A DNA stretch of 64,000 nt from Artemisia argyi (taxonomy: Eukaryota > Streptophyta > Magnoliopsida > Asterales > Asteraceae), in assembly GCA_030686995.1 (NCBI GenBank), contig CM060696.1, positions 108,992,949 to 109,056,948 of the forward strand, read 5' to 3'. Position 1 is the first letter of the stretch, and every line of letters begins with the position of its first letter. The translations under genes were made by a program, and so were the position numbers. This document shows positions 50,143 to 62,591 of the stretch, one piece after another. The notes under the pieces are model-generated. The model was given only the letters and a program-made list of their open reading frames with translations, was not told the origin of the DNA and made no database searches.

Positions 50143-53100
50143 TGGTGTGTCTTAATTTACACACCTTTTCTTTACCAAATACCGGACCAAAACGACCAAA
50201 AGCCACCTTAAAATGCCAAATATGTTATGTTTTTGTGTTTGTGCGTGCAGGTACGGATATTACAAAAATGGACAAAACAAAGCAAACACGAGCACGGGAT
50301 TGGAAAGAGTGTTTAAGAGCCGAAGCCGGGGAAGGAATTTACAAGTGTGGATCACTATTATGCTCAAACTGTCATAATCTACCATGAAGAATAACTACTT
50401 GGCAAGATTAGCCCTTGGATTATACTTTGAAGAAAGTAAAAATCAGCCCTTGAAGTTTCAATAAATACATAAATGGTCCTTGAATATTTTTATAACCAAA
50501 AGCTGAAAATATAAGTCCAATGCCACAAATTCATTACCAAAAGCCCATATACTCAGCCCATTCATTTCAATACCAAAAACCCAGCCCATCCCCATTCCGG
50601 TCAAAAAGTCAAAACGCAATAAAAAATATATATAACTCACTCCCGCCCCCCAATTTTACCCCGTACCCAGATTCACTATTCACTCTACAGTAAACATGAA
50701 CCCTAACTTCCCCAATCCCATAAATTACCGTCATTAAGGGCAAATTGGTACAATCAAGCGTGTTTCTAGAAGCTATTGGTGATGTCAGAGGTCAAGAAAC
50801 ACACACGGGGGACATGTGGCATGCTACTATTGGCAGAGACGCGTCATAATGAGTGATCCAAGGTGGACAATGATTGGGAAATGATTAATTGGTGATCAAG
50901 GGCTCTGATTATGCTCAAACAAACACAACCTCACACGGATTGCCAACATGGCAATCCGTGAGCTCACTCTTCACCTCTCCTATAAATAGATACTTGTAAT
51001 AGCTTATTTGGTGTGGAGTTTTGGGTAGCAAAACTCTGCCAAATTGTTTTCAGATTTGTAGATTGTTTCTAATTCCAATTGTAATCTCATATATTTTTTT
51101 AATACAAAGTACTTTTCATTGCTTTAATTACTGCTTATTCTAGTTTTTAATATTTAGTTTAGCTTATACTTCTGTTTTAGTATTTCAAATCATCTCAGTT
51201 TTTCATTGCTTTCAAAACCTTACTGTTTTATTCAAATAGATTAAATGTAAATCAGAAAATAAAAAAATAATAAAAATAAAAAGAGTTGTTCAAATTCAGT
51301 TTTTCAGGTCTTGATTAAGCTTGTTTCTGTTTGTTTACACCTAAATCCTGTTTTAAATAGACTTTATGAGAATAGTTTTTCATTGTTCTGTTCAATTGAA
51401 AGTTGGTCAAAGTTAGTCAACAGTGGTAATAGATTGATGATCCAGTGGTATGGTTGATAGTCCAAAGTGAGAAATGGAAGCATTTGGCCTATCCAAAGAT
51501 AGGCTAGCATAGTGAACACCTCTCTTTTGAGCTGAGGTGATTTGTGGTTGTAAGTCCTTTTCATTTTAGTACATTTACTGCATAATCAGTGATTCTGTGT
51601 TTCTGAGGTTATATAATTGTTTTTGATTGTTGTTTTTACTTCTATTATTGTCATTATAGTTATCTAGATCATTAGTTTAGGTATCAGTAGACTAAATCTC
51701 ATGTTTTGTAGTATAATTGCTTAGTTAAGGGGTGTTTGGATCTGCCAGTTACTAGTAGTTAGAGTTGATTATTTGAGGTAACTTTTGCACACATAGTCTT
51801 ACTTAGGATAATATAGGTTATTAGTAGCTTAAAATTGATAGGTTTAATCTTAAAAGTCAAAAATAGCTTGTAATCCTTACACTGCCTTTGATTTTATTGA
51901 CTGTGAGTGTTGAGCTTGTTGATTCAATTCCCCTTATGATTGAGATTAAGATTTTTATGCTTTAACGTGTTCAATATACATCTAGTAGTAGAATTAGGCA
52001 TTTGAAATTAGGATTAGTCAAAGTTTCATTGTAATCTAAAAGTCAAAGTTAGTCTAAACTCAGTTTTTGATCACACTTTTGTTAGCAATCTTAGGGTTCA
52101 TTTCTAGTTGGAATTACATTTCAAATACTGTTTTGAGTAGTGTAGCAATCAGTTAATCTATAGAAACAAGAAATTTTAGGTTTGAAACTTTTTTGCTTAT
52201 TGAAACAGTGATTGGAAGTAGACTGTTTAAGCAAAGTTTTCCCCTGCACCACAAGTTTTGGTAGGTTTACTTGGCTCATTTAGAGTAGCAGATAGATGTT
52301 TTAGATAAATTTTTTGTTTCTTTTGGATACTTAGTAGTGTAGAGATTAAATTGCCACTATAATTCTAGTTTGTAGCCTCTTAGGATTGCTTATTTTGGTC
52401 TGGCTATTTAGTAGTTTGGGACTATTTTATGTTTTGATACTTAGGACTGCTATTGCTCTTCTTGCTTGTTATTTCAGCTTTATTGGTATATCTTAGTTCC
52501 TTATAGTGGATATTAGCGCTCTGAATTGTTCCTAGTTGCTTGCTTATTCAGTTTCTCATTCTGCTTATTGTATAGCTTATCTCATACTGCTTATTGCTTG
52601 CTTATAATGTTTCTGTATTTCTTTTGATATGAGATTGATACTTTTAAGTTCATTAGAGTAATTTGTACCTGTGTTTTAAGTTTCACACAGTTTTTGGTAC
52701 AAGTGCTTATTATTAAGCACTTGTATTAAGCTGTTTTTGCTTGAATAAGCACTTCTGCTTAACTTTTTCATTCCAAAATTTTTCTGCAACATTTTTATAT
52801 TATTTTTGATTTTCTGTAAATTTATCATAATTTTCTGGATTGTTTTACTATTTTTATTAATTTTTCTTCATTATAAATCATTTTTAAATCAATTTTAAAT
52901 AACAAAAACCTTTAAAAAATCAGAAAAAGCTTTAAAAAAATACAAAAACAGTTTAGAAAATTCTTTTATAATATTTTAGATTTTTCAAATTAATTTTCAT
53001 AATTTTTCCATTATTTTTCACCTTTTCTTTTATTTTTAATTACTTTTAAATTCAATAAATAGAAAATTAATTCTAGAAAATAAATAAAAAAATCAAAAAA

Positions 53101-53472
53101 AATATTTTTCTTTTTCTTAAAATTCTTTTTATTAGTTTAAGATTTTTAGGAAATTGTTTTACACTTGTAGGATCATTTTTAGAATAAAAGTCGCTTTTTA
53201 TTTTGTACGTTACGTTTAAAAATTACGTTTGCATTTCCGTTTTCACGTTTTTGACTTTTGTGTATATATAGCTTGTACCTTGTGCATATTTCACTATTAC
53301 TTTTCATATTTTGATTTCACAATCACTTTTTCACTATTCACTTACACTACACGATTCCCAAATCGATAATTCGGATTTTCCATTCGAGCCTTCGTTGGGA
53401 GAACGACCCGGGAAATACTTTCACTAGTATTTCTTCGGAATATAATTATATACTATAATTTGACACACATTA
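50143..53472 (+). repeat. 3' LTR of E3
   Basis: 3330 bp, with promoter palindrome at 50934-50960 and TATA at 50981-50989. Followed by the TSD ACAAG. Confidence 0.9.
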
Positions 53473-54087
53473 ACAAGCTATCTATTTTAGGTTATGTTAT
53501 GACTAAACAACATCAAATAAGCATAAACAAACCAATAAGCAGATGAATAAGGTATGCCACAATAAAAACAAGGAAATGAGATTATGACTTACAAAGTGCA
53601 ATCCTGCCAAACTATGAACCAAGGACCAAAGATCTTTCCTATAGAACCTCCACAGATTCACTAACCCAGGGCAATCCAGAATTCACCCTGCTCCAACTTG
53701 TTCACCATGAAACCTGCAATTTTTTGATTTTATTTCTATTTTCTTGATTTTTTTTTTTTTTATATTTTTGCTTTCTTATACTAAACTGATTTCCAAGGTT
53801 TCTAATAGCTCTTATAAGCTATATGGGAGCTTATATGATCTATTTGAGTCCACAGTAACAGCTTATGATCAATATAACTTGCACTTGAGATTTCAAACAT
53901 AAAAATGCAATTTAGAGAATTGAAACAGGAAACTTTGGAATTAAGATCATAAAAACTTTAACTTAGATTATAGAAACTGAGTACAAGGTTTGAAAGCTTG
54001 AAATAACAACTGAATTACAGAGTACAATACATACGATTTTAATTTCACTAATTAAAACTACACTCTATGTCTTCTGCCTTCTCCTTC

Positions 54088-54095
54088 CTTTTATA
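54088..54095 (-). promoter_or_regulatory. TATA box of the E2 5' LTR
   Basis: TATAAAAG on the minus strand, conserved in the other LTR at 26793-26786. It now lies on the far side of the E3 insertion from gag, which separates promoter and genes by 15 kb. Confidence 0.55.
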
Positions 54096-55152
54096 GCCAA
54101 AATTAGGGTTCCCCTTGACTTTCTGAGCAAATCCCACTTCAAATCGTGACCTTTCAATGCTCTGAGATGATCTTAGCCGTTTAAACGTTTTCGGCGCCAA
54201 AAGTAGAACAGGTGGATTGGGGTTGTTTCAGAACAATTAAAGAATTGTGGAGTGTTGTGGAGGTGGCAAGGGGGACAATTTGGATAGTAGGAATGGGCTA
54301 TGGATCAAGTAGGTCACAAAACAGGCTGTAAAACCATGGAGGTTGAGTGTTTGATGGTGGGGAAGCATTTAATGCTTCTTGGGTGTATACGGGGTGTAGA
54401 GGGTGAGGTGGAGGTGGAAAGTAGTCAAGTTGGGAGAGGTGAGGTGGTGGAAAACCACCTAGTTTCAGGAATGCAAGGGTGGGGGAGACGGGTGAACAGT
54501 GGGAGTGGTATTTTGGTGGGGTGTTGACCGTTTGACCCTGGTTTAAATATTAAGGGTGTGGGCTGGGCCTAGGGAAGGGATTGGGCTTGGTGTTTATTTA
54601 TTTTGGGTTTGGTTTTGGTTTTAATACTTAGGGTCCGGTTTGGTTTGTGTAATAAAAGCCCAAGGACTAGTTTTGTAATTTTGGATTTTTGGGGGACTAA
54701 ACCTGTAAATATCACAATATTAACACAAGGACCAATTTTGCCATTCATGAATAGTACAAGGTTTGAATTTATTAATTTTCCATTTTTTAAAACCCGAGGA
54801 CTAATTTTGACATTTTTTTGAAACTTGGGGGACTAAAGTTGTAATTTTGCAATTTTTACTTTAAAGGACTTATTTTGACAACTTGTGAATCCCCAAGGAC
54901 CTTTGATGATATTTAACATGTTTTGAATAACCAGGGACTAGTTTTGACAACTTTTGAAACTTAAGGGACTGAAACTGCCAATTATGCAAACTTTGTTCGT
55001 TTTTTATCTGTTTTTGATTATTTTGCATTTCAAACATATAAAACACACTTCTAAGATATTTTCAGTATTTTGATGCATATTTGAGTGTTTTTGGATGTTT
55101 TGGCAGCTCAGATTAGTACAAAATGATGAGTATTTAGACACTCATCAATGGC

Positions 55153-55800
55153 TACAAATGTGACAGTCTGGCATGCCAAGACACGAAAGTCCATAGCTTT
55201 AATCAAACCCGTTTTTAATTCATCGTTGCCTCTGAAAAGTCATGACACCCTTGAGATGGCAATTTAAACTAAACTGCAAAGAAACACAACCTGAATCAGT
55301 TGACAATTTTAATCAGATGTAAATAACAATTAGCAGATATACAGGCAAATAATCAGGCCAGCAAGATTGATACTGATGCGGGTAAAATATGTACCTATAT
55401 CGTTATTGGCACACCAATATAAATAACAACAATAAACCACAATCTTAAGTCTCTAAACTAAATTAGGCTGAGGCCTGCAAAGTTAGAACGAAGGCTAAGA
55501 ACCTGTGACAGTCAATTTGCCTGAGCAAACAAAAAACACAAATAGATATTTATTATTCAGAGTAGTTACATTTATAAGCATCCTATTTTTATGATGTTTG
55601 TACATGAGTCGTTTAACAGTGAAATACTATCATCGTTGTGTCTAAAGACCATTGGTGTTTATTTATAACCTGTTTGCTAGTAAATATGTAGTTAGACCTA
55701 CATTTGAATAAATCAACCTATGTAGGTGTGTAAGCCCGAGGGTTACAGTGTATGCATATTTTTATGCGAAGGCAACACTACAAACTCTGTTTTGGGCAGT
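55153..55800. repeat. duplicated locus segment, copy A
   Basis: With 8141-8250 (split off by E2) this forms one block paralogous to 57690-58440. Shared phrases include TCATGACACCCTTGAGATGGC/TCATGAGACCCTTGGGATGGC-type sequence and TTTATTTATAACCTGTTTGC. No ORF is conserved between the copies. Confidence 0.8.
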
Positions 55801-56768
55801 AAAACTAAACACGGCATATATATAATCCCAAGTTTCCAACATTCATTTTCAGTTATGCAATCCAAACTTTACAAAATGATGGGGGCATGTACATCTAAAA
55901 ATGATAGCCACAACCACCGTATTAAAAAATGATAGTCACAACTACCATACCATTTTTAATATGCAGGTAAAAATGATAGCCACAACTACCGTATTAAAAA
56001 ATGATAGTGACAACCACCATACCATTTTTAATATGCAGGTTCTTTGAAGAAAGTATTTTTCATTGGCCGGTTCGGATCGGCTTAGCCATTTTCTCCCCTG
56101 ACCTCATCAAACTAAATAGTAACCTTACTCGGAAAATAAGAACTACATAAAACCTATAATGTACAAATCAGCATAGGAAGAGTACTTTATAAGATAACCA
56201 GTTTCAACAACCAATCGTAAATGCCCATGAACCTTAAAAAAAATGTGAAAAGCCTATCCAAACAAAAATAAATATAGAGAAAACATCACCAATCTCACAA
56301 AAAACTGACCCCATAATCACTATAGCATATCAGATAAACCAACATCACAGTTGCAAGGGCACACCAACTGATTATAATTCACAAAAAGCTTATAAAAATT
56401 TAAAAATAACCTAAACAACTAAAAAGATGGATACCTGCTGGTCTGAAACTATTCACACAAAAATAATCTATTTACCTTATATTTATAATAACATACAACT
56501 AAGCAATCATATAGGTAGGTTCATTTAATCAAGCCAAACATAATTCAATGAATTAAAACCCTAGATGAAACATGAGTAACATATGAACTAAAACGCTAGA
56601 TGATTTAGTAAATATTGGAAAACAGATTTTTAAGCGACATAAGCAGAAACATAAGCAGGAAACCAAAAATTGCACAATTACCATATCAGAAGCAACATGC
56701 GTGCACCGGATAGTTTTTCACCAAACAAAATCCTATCTAAGTAATCAACAAATCTGCCACCCACTCGT
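55801..56768. other. unassigned sequence with a 70-bp tandem duplication
   Basis: Two copies of a roughly 70-bp unit (about 55898-55968 and 55969-56040), each with two AAAATGATAG.CACAAC.ACC phrases. Nothing else is recognised. Confidence 0.6.
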
Positions 56769-57021
56769 AAAGGAATATGTGGATATAGCCCAACTTTCTA
56801 CTGTGCACCCCCTTACACGTAAGTGTAGCACTACAGTGCAATTATTTTTTTTGGGTCGGACTCCGGTACGACGGCGGTGCACATAAGATTCAAGCTAATC
56901 CTTTGATAAAGAAGAGAATGTGAGTGATGACGAATAGTGAGTGCCGGGTAAACTGACATATTGCAAGCCAAAAAAAAAAATGGTAAAAGCATGGCAATTT
57001 TTAGCCCCCTTAATGTTATAT
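56769..57021. repeat. duplicated segment related to 58937-59290
   Basis: Shares AATATGTGGATATA, GTAGCACTACAGTGCAA, GGGTCGGACTCCGG, GTGCCGGGTA and TTTTTAGCCCCCTT in the same order with 58937-59290. No gene. Confidence 0.7.
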
Positions 57022-57024
57022 GAA

Positions 57025-57690
57025 CATTCAACCAAAGAGAATACGCTCGTCATGGGTGCGACCGTAGTAGGTCACGCGGCCAAGATACAGGTGGGCTCAC
57101 GTTTACCTAACAAACTGCAATTCATCATAGGCCTACAACGATATTTTAAAAAGTAGGCAACCTTCATTTTGTCAAAACCAAGTGGCAGTGTCGTCGTGCA
57201 GGTGGCTCAGATGGGTCAAGATTCAACCAAAGAGTATTGACCCGTCATGGCTGCGACCGTAGCAGGTCACCTCGCCAAGGTACGGGTCGCCTCATGTTCA
57301 CGTAACAAACCGCAATTCATCATAGGCTCACAACGATATTTTAAAAAGTAGGCAGCCTTCATTTTTTCAAAATCAAGCCGCAGTGTCGTTGTGCACGTGG
57401 CTCAGATGGGTGAACATCCAACCAAAGAGGATTCACTCGTTATGGCTGCGACCGTAGCAGATCACCTCGCCAAGGTACGGGTTGTCTCACGTTTACGTAA
57501 AAAACTCCAATTCATCATAGCCTGGCAACGACATTTTGCATGTTGTCTGAAGTGTGTGCATACCATGGTTAAAGTAAATAGGATTGGGCAAATAGACAAT
57601 TGATAAAAAAAGATACGCCCACCATGGCTGCAACTGTAATAATGTGCCTTGCCAAGATGTGGGCCATCTGACCTTTGTCTACTCCACCCA
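57025..57690 (+). repeat. tandem repeats of about 185 bp with exon-like core (array 2)
   Basis: Units at about 57029, 57216, 57407 and a decayed one at 57605; a fifth remnant is at 57780. Cores 57202-57279 and 57397-57474 are 78 bp like 7995-8072. The first has AG| and |GT but an internal stop; the second keeps the frame and donor but has lost the AG acceptor. These are therefore decayed copies. Confidence 0.75.
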
Positions 57691-58440
57691 ATTGCATTCC
57701 AGCATCACATGAATCATTCATCAGCTTAAAAGTGGGTGTGTGTGAGGATCAGATCGATCAGCAATCTCAAAAAGCAGATACATCCACCATGGCTGCAAAT
57801 GTGATAGTTTGCCCTGCCAAGACACGGTAGTTCATAGCTTTAATGAAACCCGTTTTTAATTCATCGTTGCCTCTCAAAAGTCATGAGACCCTTGGGATGG
57901 CAATCTAAACTAAACTGCAAAGAAACACAACCCGAATTAGTTGACAATTTTAATTAGATGTAAATAACAATTACCAGACACACAGGCAAATAATTAGCCT
58001 AGCAAGATTGATAGTGGTGCCGGTAAAGTATGCATGTATATCATTATTGTCACACCAGTATAAATAACAACAATAAACCAGAATCTTAAATCGCTAAACC
58101 AAATTAGGCTGAGGGCTGCAAAGCTAGAACGAAGGCTAAGAACCTGTCGCAGGGAGGTTGCCTTAGCAGACAAAAACCACAAACAGAAATTTATTATTTA
58201 GAGTAATTACATTTATAAGCATCCTATTTTTATGATGCTTGTACATGAGGCGTTTAACAGTGAAAGACTACCCTTGCTGTGTCTAAAGACCGCTGGTGTT
58301 TATTTATAACCTGTTTGCTACTAAATATGCAGCCAGACTTACATTTGAATAAATCAACCTATGTAGGTATGTAAGGCCCAAGGTCAGAGTGTATGTATAT
58401 TCTTATGCATACCCAACAGTAGAAAGCCGCTTTTGGGTAG
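57690..58440. repeat. duplicated locus segment, copy B
   Basis: Paralogous to 8141-8250 plus 55153-55800. Uninterrupted by E2, so it shows the pre-insertion structure of the target site. Confidence 0.8.
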
Positions 58441-58667
58441 CAAAAATAACCTAAGCACATTAAATTAGGTAATTGGTGACAACAACAATGAACAACAAAT
58501 ACGGCAAAGACCCTTATATCAAATAGGGATTGCAATTAAACGACAATAAGAGCTAAATGGGTAGACAAAAACACAAAAACACAGGTAACAAAGCATAACA
58601 CATAAGAAACATAAGCAGCAACCAAAAGAAGATCCGAATTACCATATGAGAGGTAAGATTCGTCAAC

Positions 58668-58995
58668 TGATCTAACCCAAGCAATCCATAAAAATCCACA
58701 CCAAATCCTAAAGCAATATGTGGATCTAACCCAAAGATCAACCGGATCAACCGTAGATCGAAACAGCTGGCAGACAAAAGATAACAATAAGGGGGCTAAA
58801 AATCCCCATGATCTAACCCAAGCAATCCAGAAAAATCCAGACCAACTCCTAAAGCAATATTATATCCATATAACAATAAGGGGGCATGAAATCCCCATGA
58901 CCTAACCCAAGCAATCCAGGAAAATCCACACCAACCCCTAAAGCAATATGTGGATATAACCCAAAGATCTACTGTAGATGGAAACAGGTGGAACA
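58668..58995. repeat. imperfect tandem repeats around CTAACCCAAGCAATCCA
   Basis: Three units start at about 58674, 58815 and 58903. Each has CTAACCCAAGCAATCCA, then AAATCCA.ACCAA..CCTAAAG, and two end with AACCCAAAGATC. No coding potential is conserved. Confidence 0.7.
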
Positions 58996-59290
58996 AAAAA
59001 AACCCACATGTTTATTAAAATATTGTTGTAACTGTGCATCCCCTCACAGGAAACTGTAGCACTACAGTGCAATTTTTAGGTTGGGTCGGACTCCGGGAAC
59101 GCACCGATGGACATAAGATCCGGCCGGAGCCTTTGGTAAGGAAGGAAATGTAAGTGATGAGAAATAGTGGGTGCCGGGTACCAAAAGCCAACCAACACAT
59201 TCGGGCTAAAAAAAAACCCGACCCAAAGTAAAAAAAAACATATGGCCAAAGCATGGGGATTTTTAGCCCCCTTATTGTTATATGGATATA
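58860..59290. repeat. inverted repeat, possible foldback or MITE-like unit
   Basis: Arms of about 40 bp at 58860-58899 and 59252-59290 contain TTATATCCATATAACAATAA and its complement, followed by AGGGGGC...AATCCCCATG. A further direct arm is at 58782-58810 and another inverted one at 56990-57021. No TSD was resolved. Confidence 0.55.
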
Positions 59291-59300
59291 ATGTAAACTG

Positions 59301-59600
59301 AAAAAAATGTCTCTAAAGTTTGCCATTTTTACACCAAATATCCCTATTTTTGAAATTTTGCAAGTTGTGTACCTAACGTTTGGGTTTTTTTGCTAGAAAT
59401 GTCCTTATTCCCGATTTTTACTAACACTCGTTACTAAATTATTTTCTTTAGAGTAACCTGCAAAAAATGTCTTTAAAGTTTGTCATCTTTGCCAGAAATA
59501 TCCTTATTTTTTAAAATTTGCAAGCTGTGTACCTAACGTTTGGGTTTTTTGCGAGAAATGTCCCTATTCCCGATTTTTACTAACGCTCGTTATTAAACCC
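59301..59600. repeat. 160-bp tandem duplication
   Basis: Two units (59301-59460 and 59461-59600) share AAATGTCT.TAAAGTTTG, GTGTACCTAACGTTTGGGTT and ATTCCCGATTTTTACTAAC. Confidence 0.85.
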
Positions 59601-60826
59601 GGTAGTCAAAGTCAAACCTCATGCAAAATGACTAATTTACCCTTGTCTTCTTCCCCACTTATATTTTCTTTTGAATTTGCACTACCAGCCTTCTTTACTA
59701 CCACCCTCTACCACCACCACCACCACACAACCACCGTTTACCTTTCATTTTTATCTTCTCCGATGACCAAACTCATATTCCGATAACCAAACTAAAAAGA
59801 TTCAAGATAAGCCACAAAAAATTATCTTATGAAATCCAAAAATTAAATAATCAATAAACCGGCTATATAAGCCGAAACAACACCCATTTATTTTCTTTAA
59901 GAGCTTACTATCTTCATTTTGGATAATCTTATACCATAACATTTAATAGATAATATATTTTTTAAATTAAAAGGAAATTGACTTACTTGTATAAATTTAT
60001 AAATTTCAGTTGCTTAGAGCATCTACAATGGAGAAGCTTTATATAGGTTTATAAGCTTGCATAATCATTAATTTATAAAACTTTTTGTTGTAATAAACCT
60101 ATGTTCATTATGCATAAACCTTTTACAACTTTCCAAATAATTCATAATACCACATGTATTAAATTATGAATAGGTTCAACAATACGAACCTCTTCATGGC
60201 ACATGTACAATGTACATGAAACAAATAATCACTATTCGTAGTAAATGAAAGATAAATTTATAATTTCATATTACCCAACCTAAATATCAAAATTTCATAT
60301 TTACCCAACACTTAAGTTTTTAATGTATAAGTACAATGCTTTTAAAGCATATGCTGAGGAAATATGAAATTAAGGTGTTTAAATTGGCTATATATGGAAT
60401 TGCCAAACCAATCACACCAACATAACAAACATAGTAGTTCAGAGACCTTTTTTTTTTTTTGGAATGACAATTTTTTTCGCACCGAATATCACATATCTCA
60501 CAATATATCTCACAAATGCCTCTGAATAGGCTTAATGCCTCCAAGTATGCTTGAACCCGCAACCTCTAGATAGGTCGACAACTTACATACCACTTTTAAA
60601 GTCTAACTTATTACTTTTAAACGCAACCTGATATGACATTATTCGTCTAGTCCACATAATCAATGATGAAATTTCTTATGCTTTGATAGCATGTTATAGT
60701 GTTTAATATAATGTTAAAGTTATCTGAGGTTGAAAAGATCAATATACCTATTTTTAAGTTGAAGATTAGTCCCTTTGACCTCATAAAATGTATGAGGGTG
60801 TTGGTATTTGATTTTGTTAATTGTAG
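59601..60826. other. unassigned intergenic sequence
   Basis: Contains an ACC microsatellite near 59700-59730 and AT-rich sequence. No ORF or RNA gene is supported. The end (TTTGTTAATTGTAG, to 60826) looks like an intron 3' end for the pseudogene that follows. Confidence 0.5.
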
Positions 60827-61231
60827 ATTGAGCTACTTCAGAAGCAGCTACAAGGAGCAAAGCGAAGGGAAACTAGCCATGGACATGATGATCATTTTCT
60901 CAAAAGAATGATAAAAGAAACGCGGATATTGCAATATTAGAAAGACTTGATTTATTTGCCATTGGAGACTTGGAAATCGAAACAGTAGCAGTTAAAAAGC
61001 TTGTGGTACCACAAAGCATGTCGAGAGCACCGAACAAATAGTGGATCTTTTAAAGAAATTCAAACAAGTTGCGGGTTTTGATGATGATAATGGTGCCGTT
61101 AAGGCTCTTGATGATTCTCCAACTTTAAGATGTTTGGAAAGGTGTCGATCTATGCTAATTCCTCATGAGTTTCTTTGTCCAATATCTCTTGAGATTATGA
61201 CTGATCCTGTTATTATCGCGAATGGACAGGT
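60827..61231 (+). pseudogene. U-box E3 ubiquitin ligase (PUB-type) pseudogene fragment
   Basis: Three reading frames together give the end of the N-terminal (UND-type) region and the start of a U-box. The pieces are ELLQKQLQGAKRRE (60832 on), LAMDMMIIFSKE, NADIAILERLDLFAIGDLE and QIVDLLKKFKQVAGF. The last frame continues (61041-61229) into IPHEFLCPISLEIMTDPVII and ends ANGQ. At least two frameshifts and a stop separate the pieces. The Gln codon is followed by GT (61230-61231), the position where PUB genes carry an intron inside the U-box, so this is a decayed genomic exon and not a processed retrocopy. The rest of the U-box and the ARM repeats are not found downstream. Most like PUB15-type proteins. 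Confidence 0.75.
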
Positions 61232-61639
61232 CCATTTATCCTATTATGTGCTGACTGATGTTCATGGTCATCTGTTATTTATTATCACGAAAAGCCAAAT
61301 GGTTGTGGCTTCAAGTTCTACTTAGGACATGTGAGATAGTTTTGGTGTATAATTTTCTGAGATGCATTTCACTGATACAAGCATCATTTCTCAAGATCTG
61401 TGTTGGTTATGGAAGCATAATTCTCATGTTTTTTTGGCTCGCATATCATATCTTTGTGCATGGCACATATCATATCTTTGTGTGGGTAGACGAGTAGCAC
61501 AAAAGATGAGCATAGGAACTGAAGAACCTAGCCAGAACCAGACCCAATGGTTCCGTTTCCAAATTTAGGCAACATTTGTATCTCGTATCCCATCGGTTTG
61601 ATTCCACCAGTTCCAGAACGAATACCTATAAAATCTAAA
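61232..61639. other. sequence after the PUB pseudogene exon
   Basis: Would be the start of the following intron. A short direct repeat CATATCATATCTTTGTG lies near 61441-61480. No second U-box exon is recognisable. Confidence 0.5.
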
Positions 61640-61757
61640 AAGAGAATTTTTCCGAAGGTCTTTCCGGAAGCACTCCCTTTACCCTCGGGTAGGGGTGTGA
61701 CCGTCTAAGTCTCACCTTCGCCGTACCTCGCTCCGGCGGGATTAGGTATTGTTGTTG
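61640..61757 (+). mobile_element. RTE- or SINE-type 3' tail fragment
   Basis: Contains CTCGGGTAGGGGTGTGACCG and CGTACCTCGC, then GGCGGGATTAGGTATTGTTG. This shares the tail of the RTE copy at 36700-36767. Only the 3' end is present, so a SINE sharing the RTE tail cannot be excluded. Confidence 0.7.
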
Positions 61758-62138
61758 TAAAATTTTATGATAGTGCCAGTGTAAATACATAATAAAAATA
61801 AACAGAGTTAACATAAAGTAACTATGCACAGGTAACAGCTTTTTCCAATCCCTGCCTAATCCTGCTAGGAAACATTAATGCATAGGGGATATTACAAAAT
61901 TACAACCCAAAATCATCTAGACTTTGCATGATGGCCGCAATAACACATGTCCCTTGAGTAGTTGAGTCCATAAGTGTCAGAAGTTTATAAATTAACATTC
62001 CAAATTGCACAAACATTGTGGTAAAAGGAAGAAGCTGGACCTGAAATCAATTCAAAAGAAAAAAATTGCACCAACAGTTGACATTTTGTTTACGCTTATC
62101 ACTTGTGAGCACAAGGGAAATCAAGAACTTACAATTTG
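61758..62138 (-). other. probable 3' UTR / downstream region of the minus-strand coiled-coil gene
   Basis: Follows the TAG at 62141-62139. No convincing polyadenylation signal chosen. Confidence 0.35.
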
Positions 62139-62591
62139 CTAAAAAGACGACTGCAATTTTGTAGCAAGTTCATGAAAGCACACATTTAAACGGCTTTGAT
62201 ATTCATCCAATTGGATCTTCATGCAATCTCTTATCTTAGTCATGACAGTGTCGGCTTGTGCACAGAAACTAGAATAACACGGTTGCATCTCAGCCCTCTT
62301 TGATGCAGGCAGTTTGGTCAATAATTCTCTAATGAAGCGCAACTGACGGACGATGTAATCAATCTTCTTTTTCCCTTCCTCAATCTGCTCACTCAAACTC
62401 TCCCAACAGCTATTGATATGTTCCACGTTCTCATCTAGTGCATTCTGTTCCTTATCCATCTTTGCGTTGTGGCTCTCCATTGGCACATTCTCTTGCTCAG
62501 TATGAGCCCTGTTGGTCTCCATATCTAGAAGCACTCGTAATTTGGCCATACAGTTTTTCGCATACGTGGCATCCCTCTCTGCTATAATATC
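62139..62591 (-). CDS. last exon of an unidentified coiled-coil protein gene
   Basis: The minus-strand frame extends upstream to 62744, but a splice acceptor (CATACAG|GAT) at 62594-62592 and intron-like sequence beyond it place the exon start at 62591, phase 0. The exon encodes 150 residues and a TAG stop: DIIAERDATYAKNCMAKLRV, then a long Glu/Lys/Asn-rich helical stretch with heptads (MDKEQNALDENVEHI, LSEQIEEGKKKIDYIVRQL), ending HELATKLQSSF. It is not related to the transposons around it and looks like ordinary host coding sequence. I do not recognise the family. A structural or scaffold role is only suggested by the coiled coil. Confidence 0.65.
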   Translation of the reverse strand, partial: DIIAERDATYAKNCMAKLRVLLDMETNRAHTEQENVPMESHNAKMDKEQNALDENVEHINSCWESLSEQIEEGKKKIDYIVRQLRFIRELLTKLPASKRAEMQPCYSSFCAQADTVMTKIRDCMKIQLDEYQSRLNVCFHELATKLQSSF

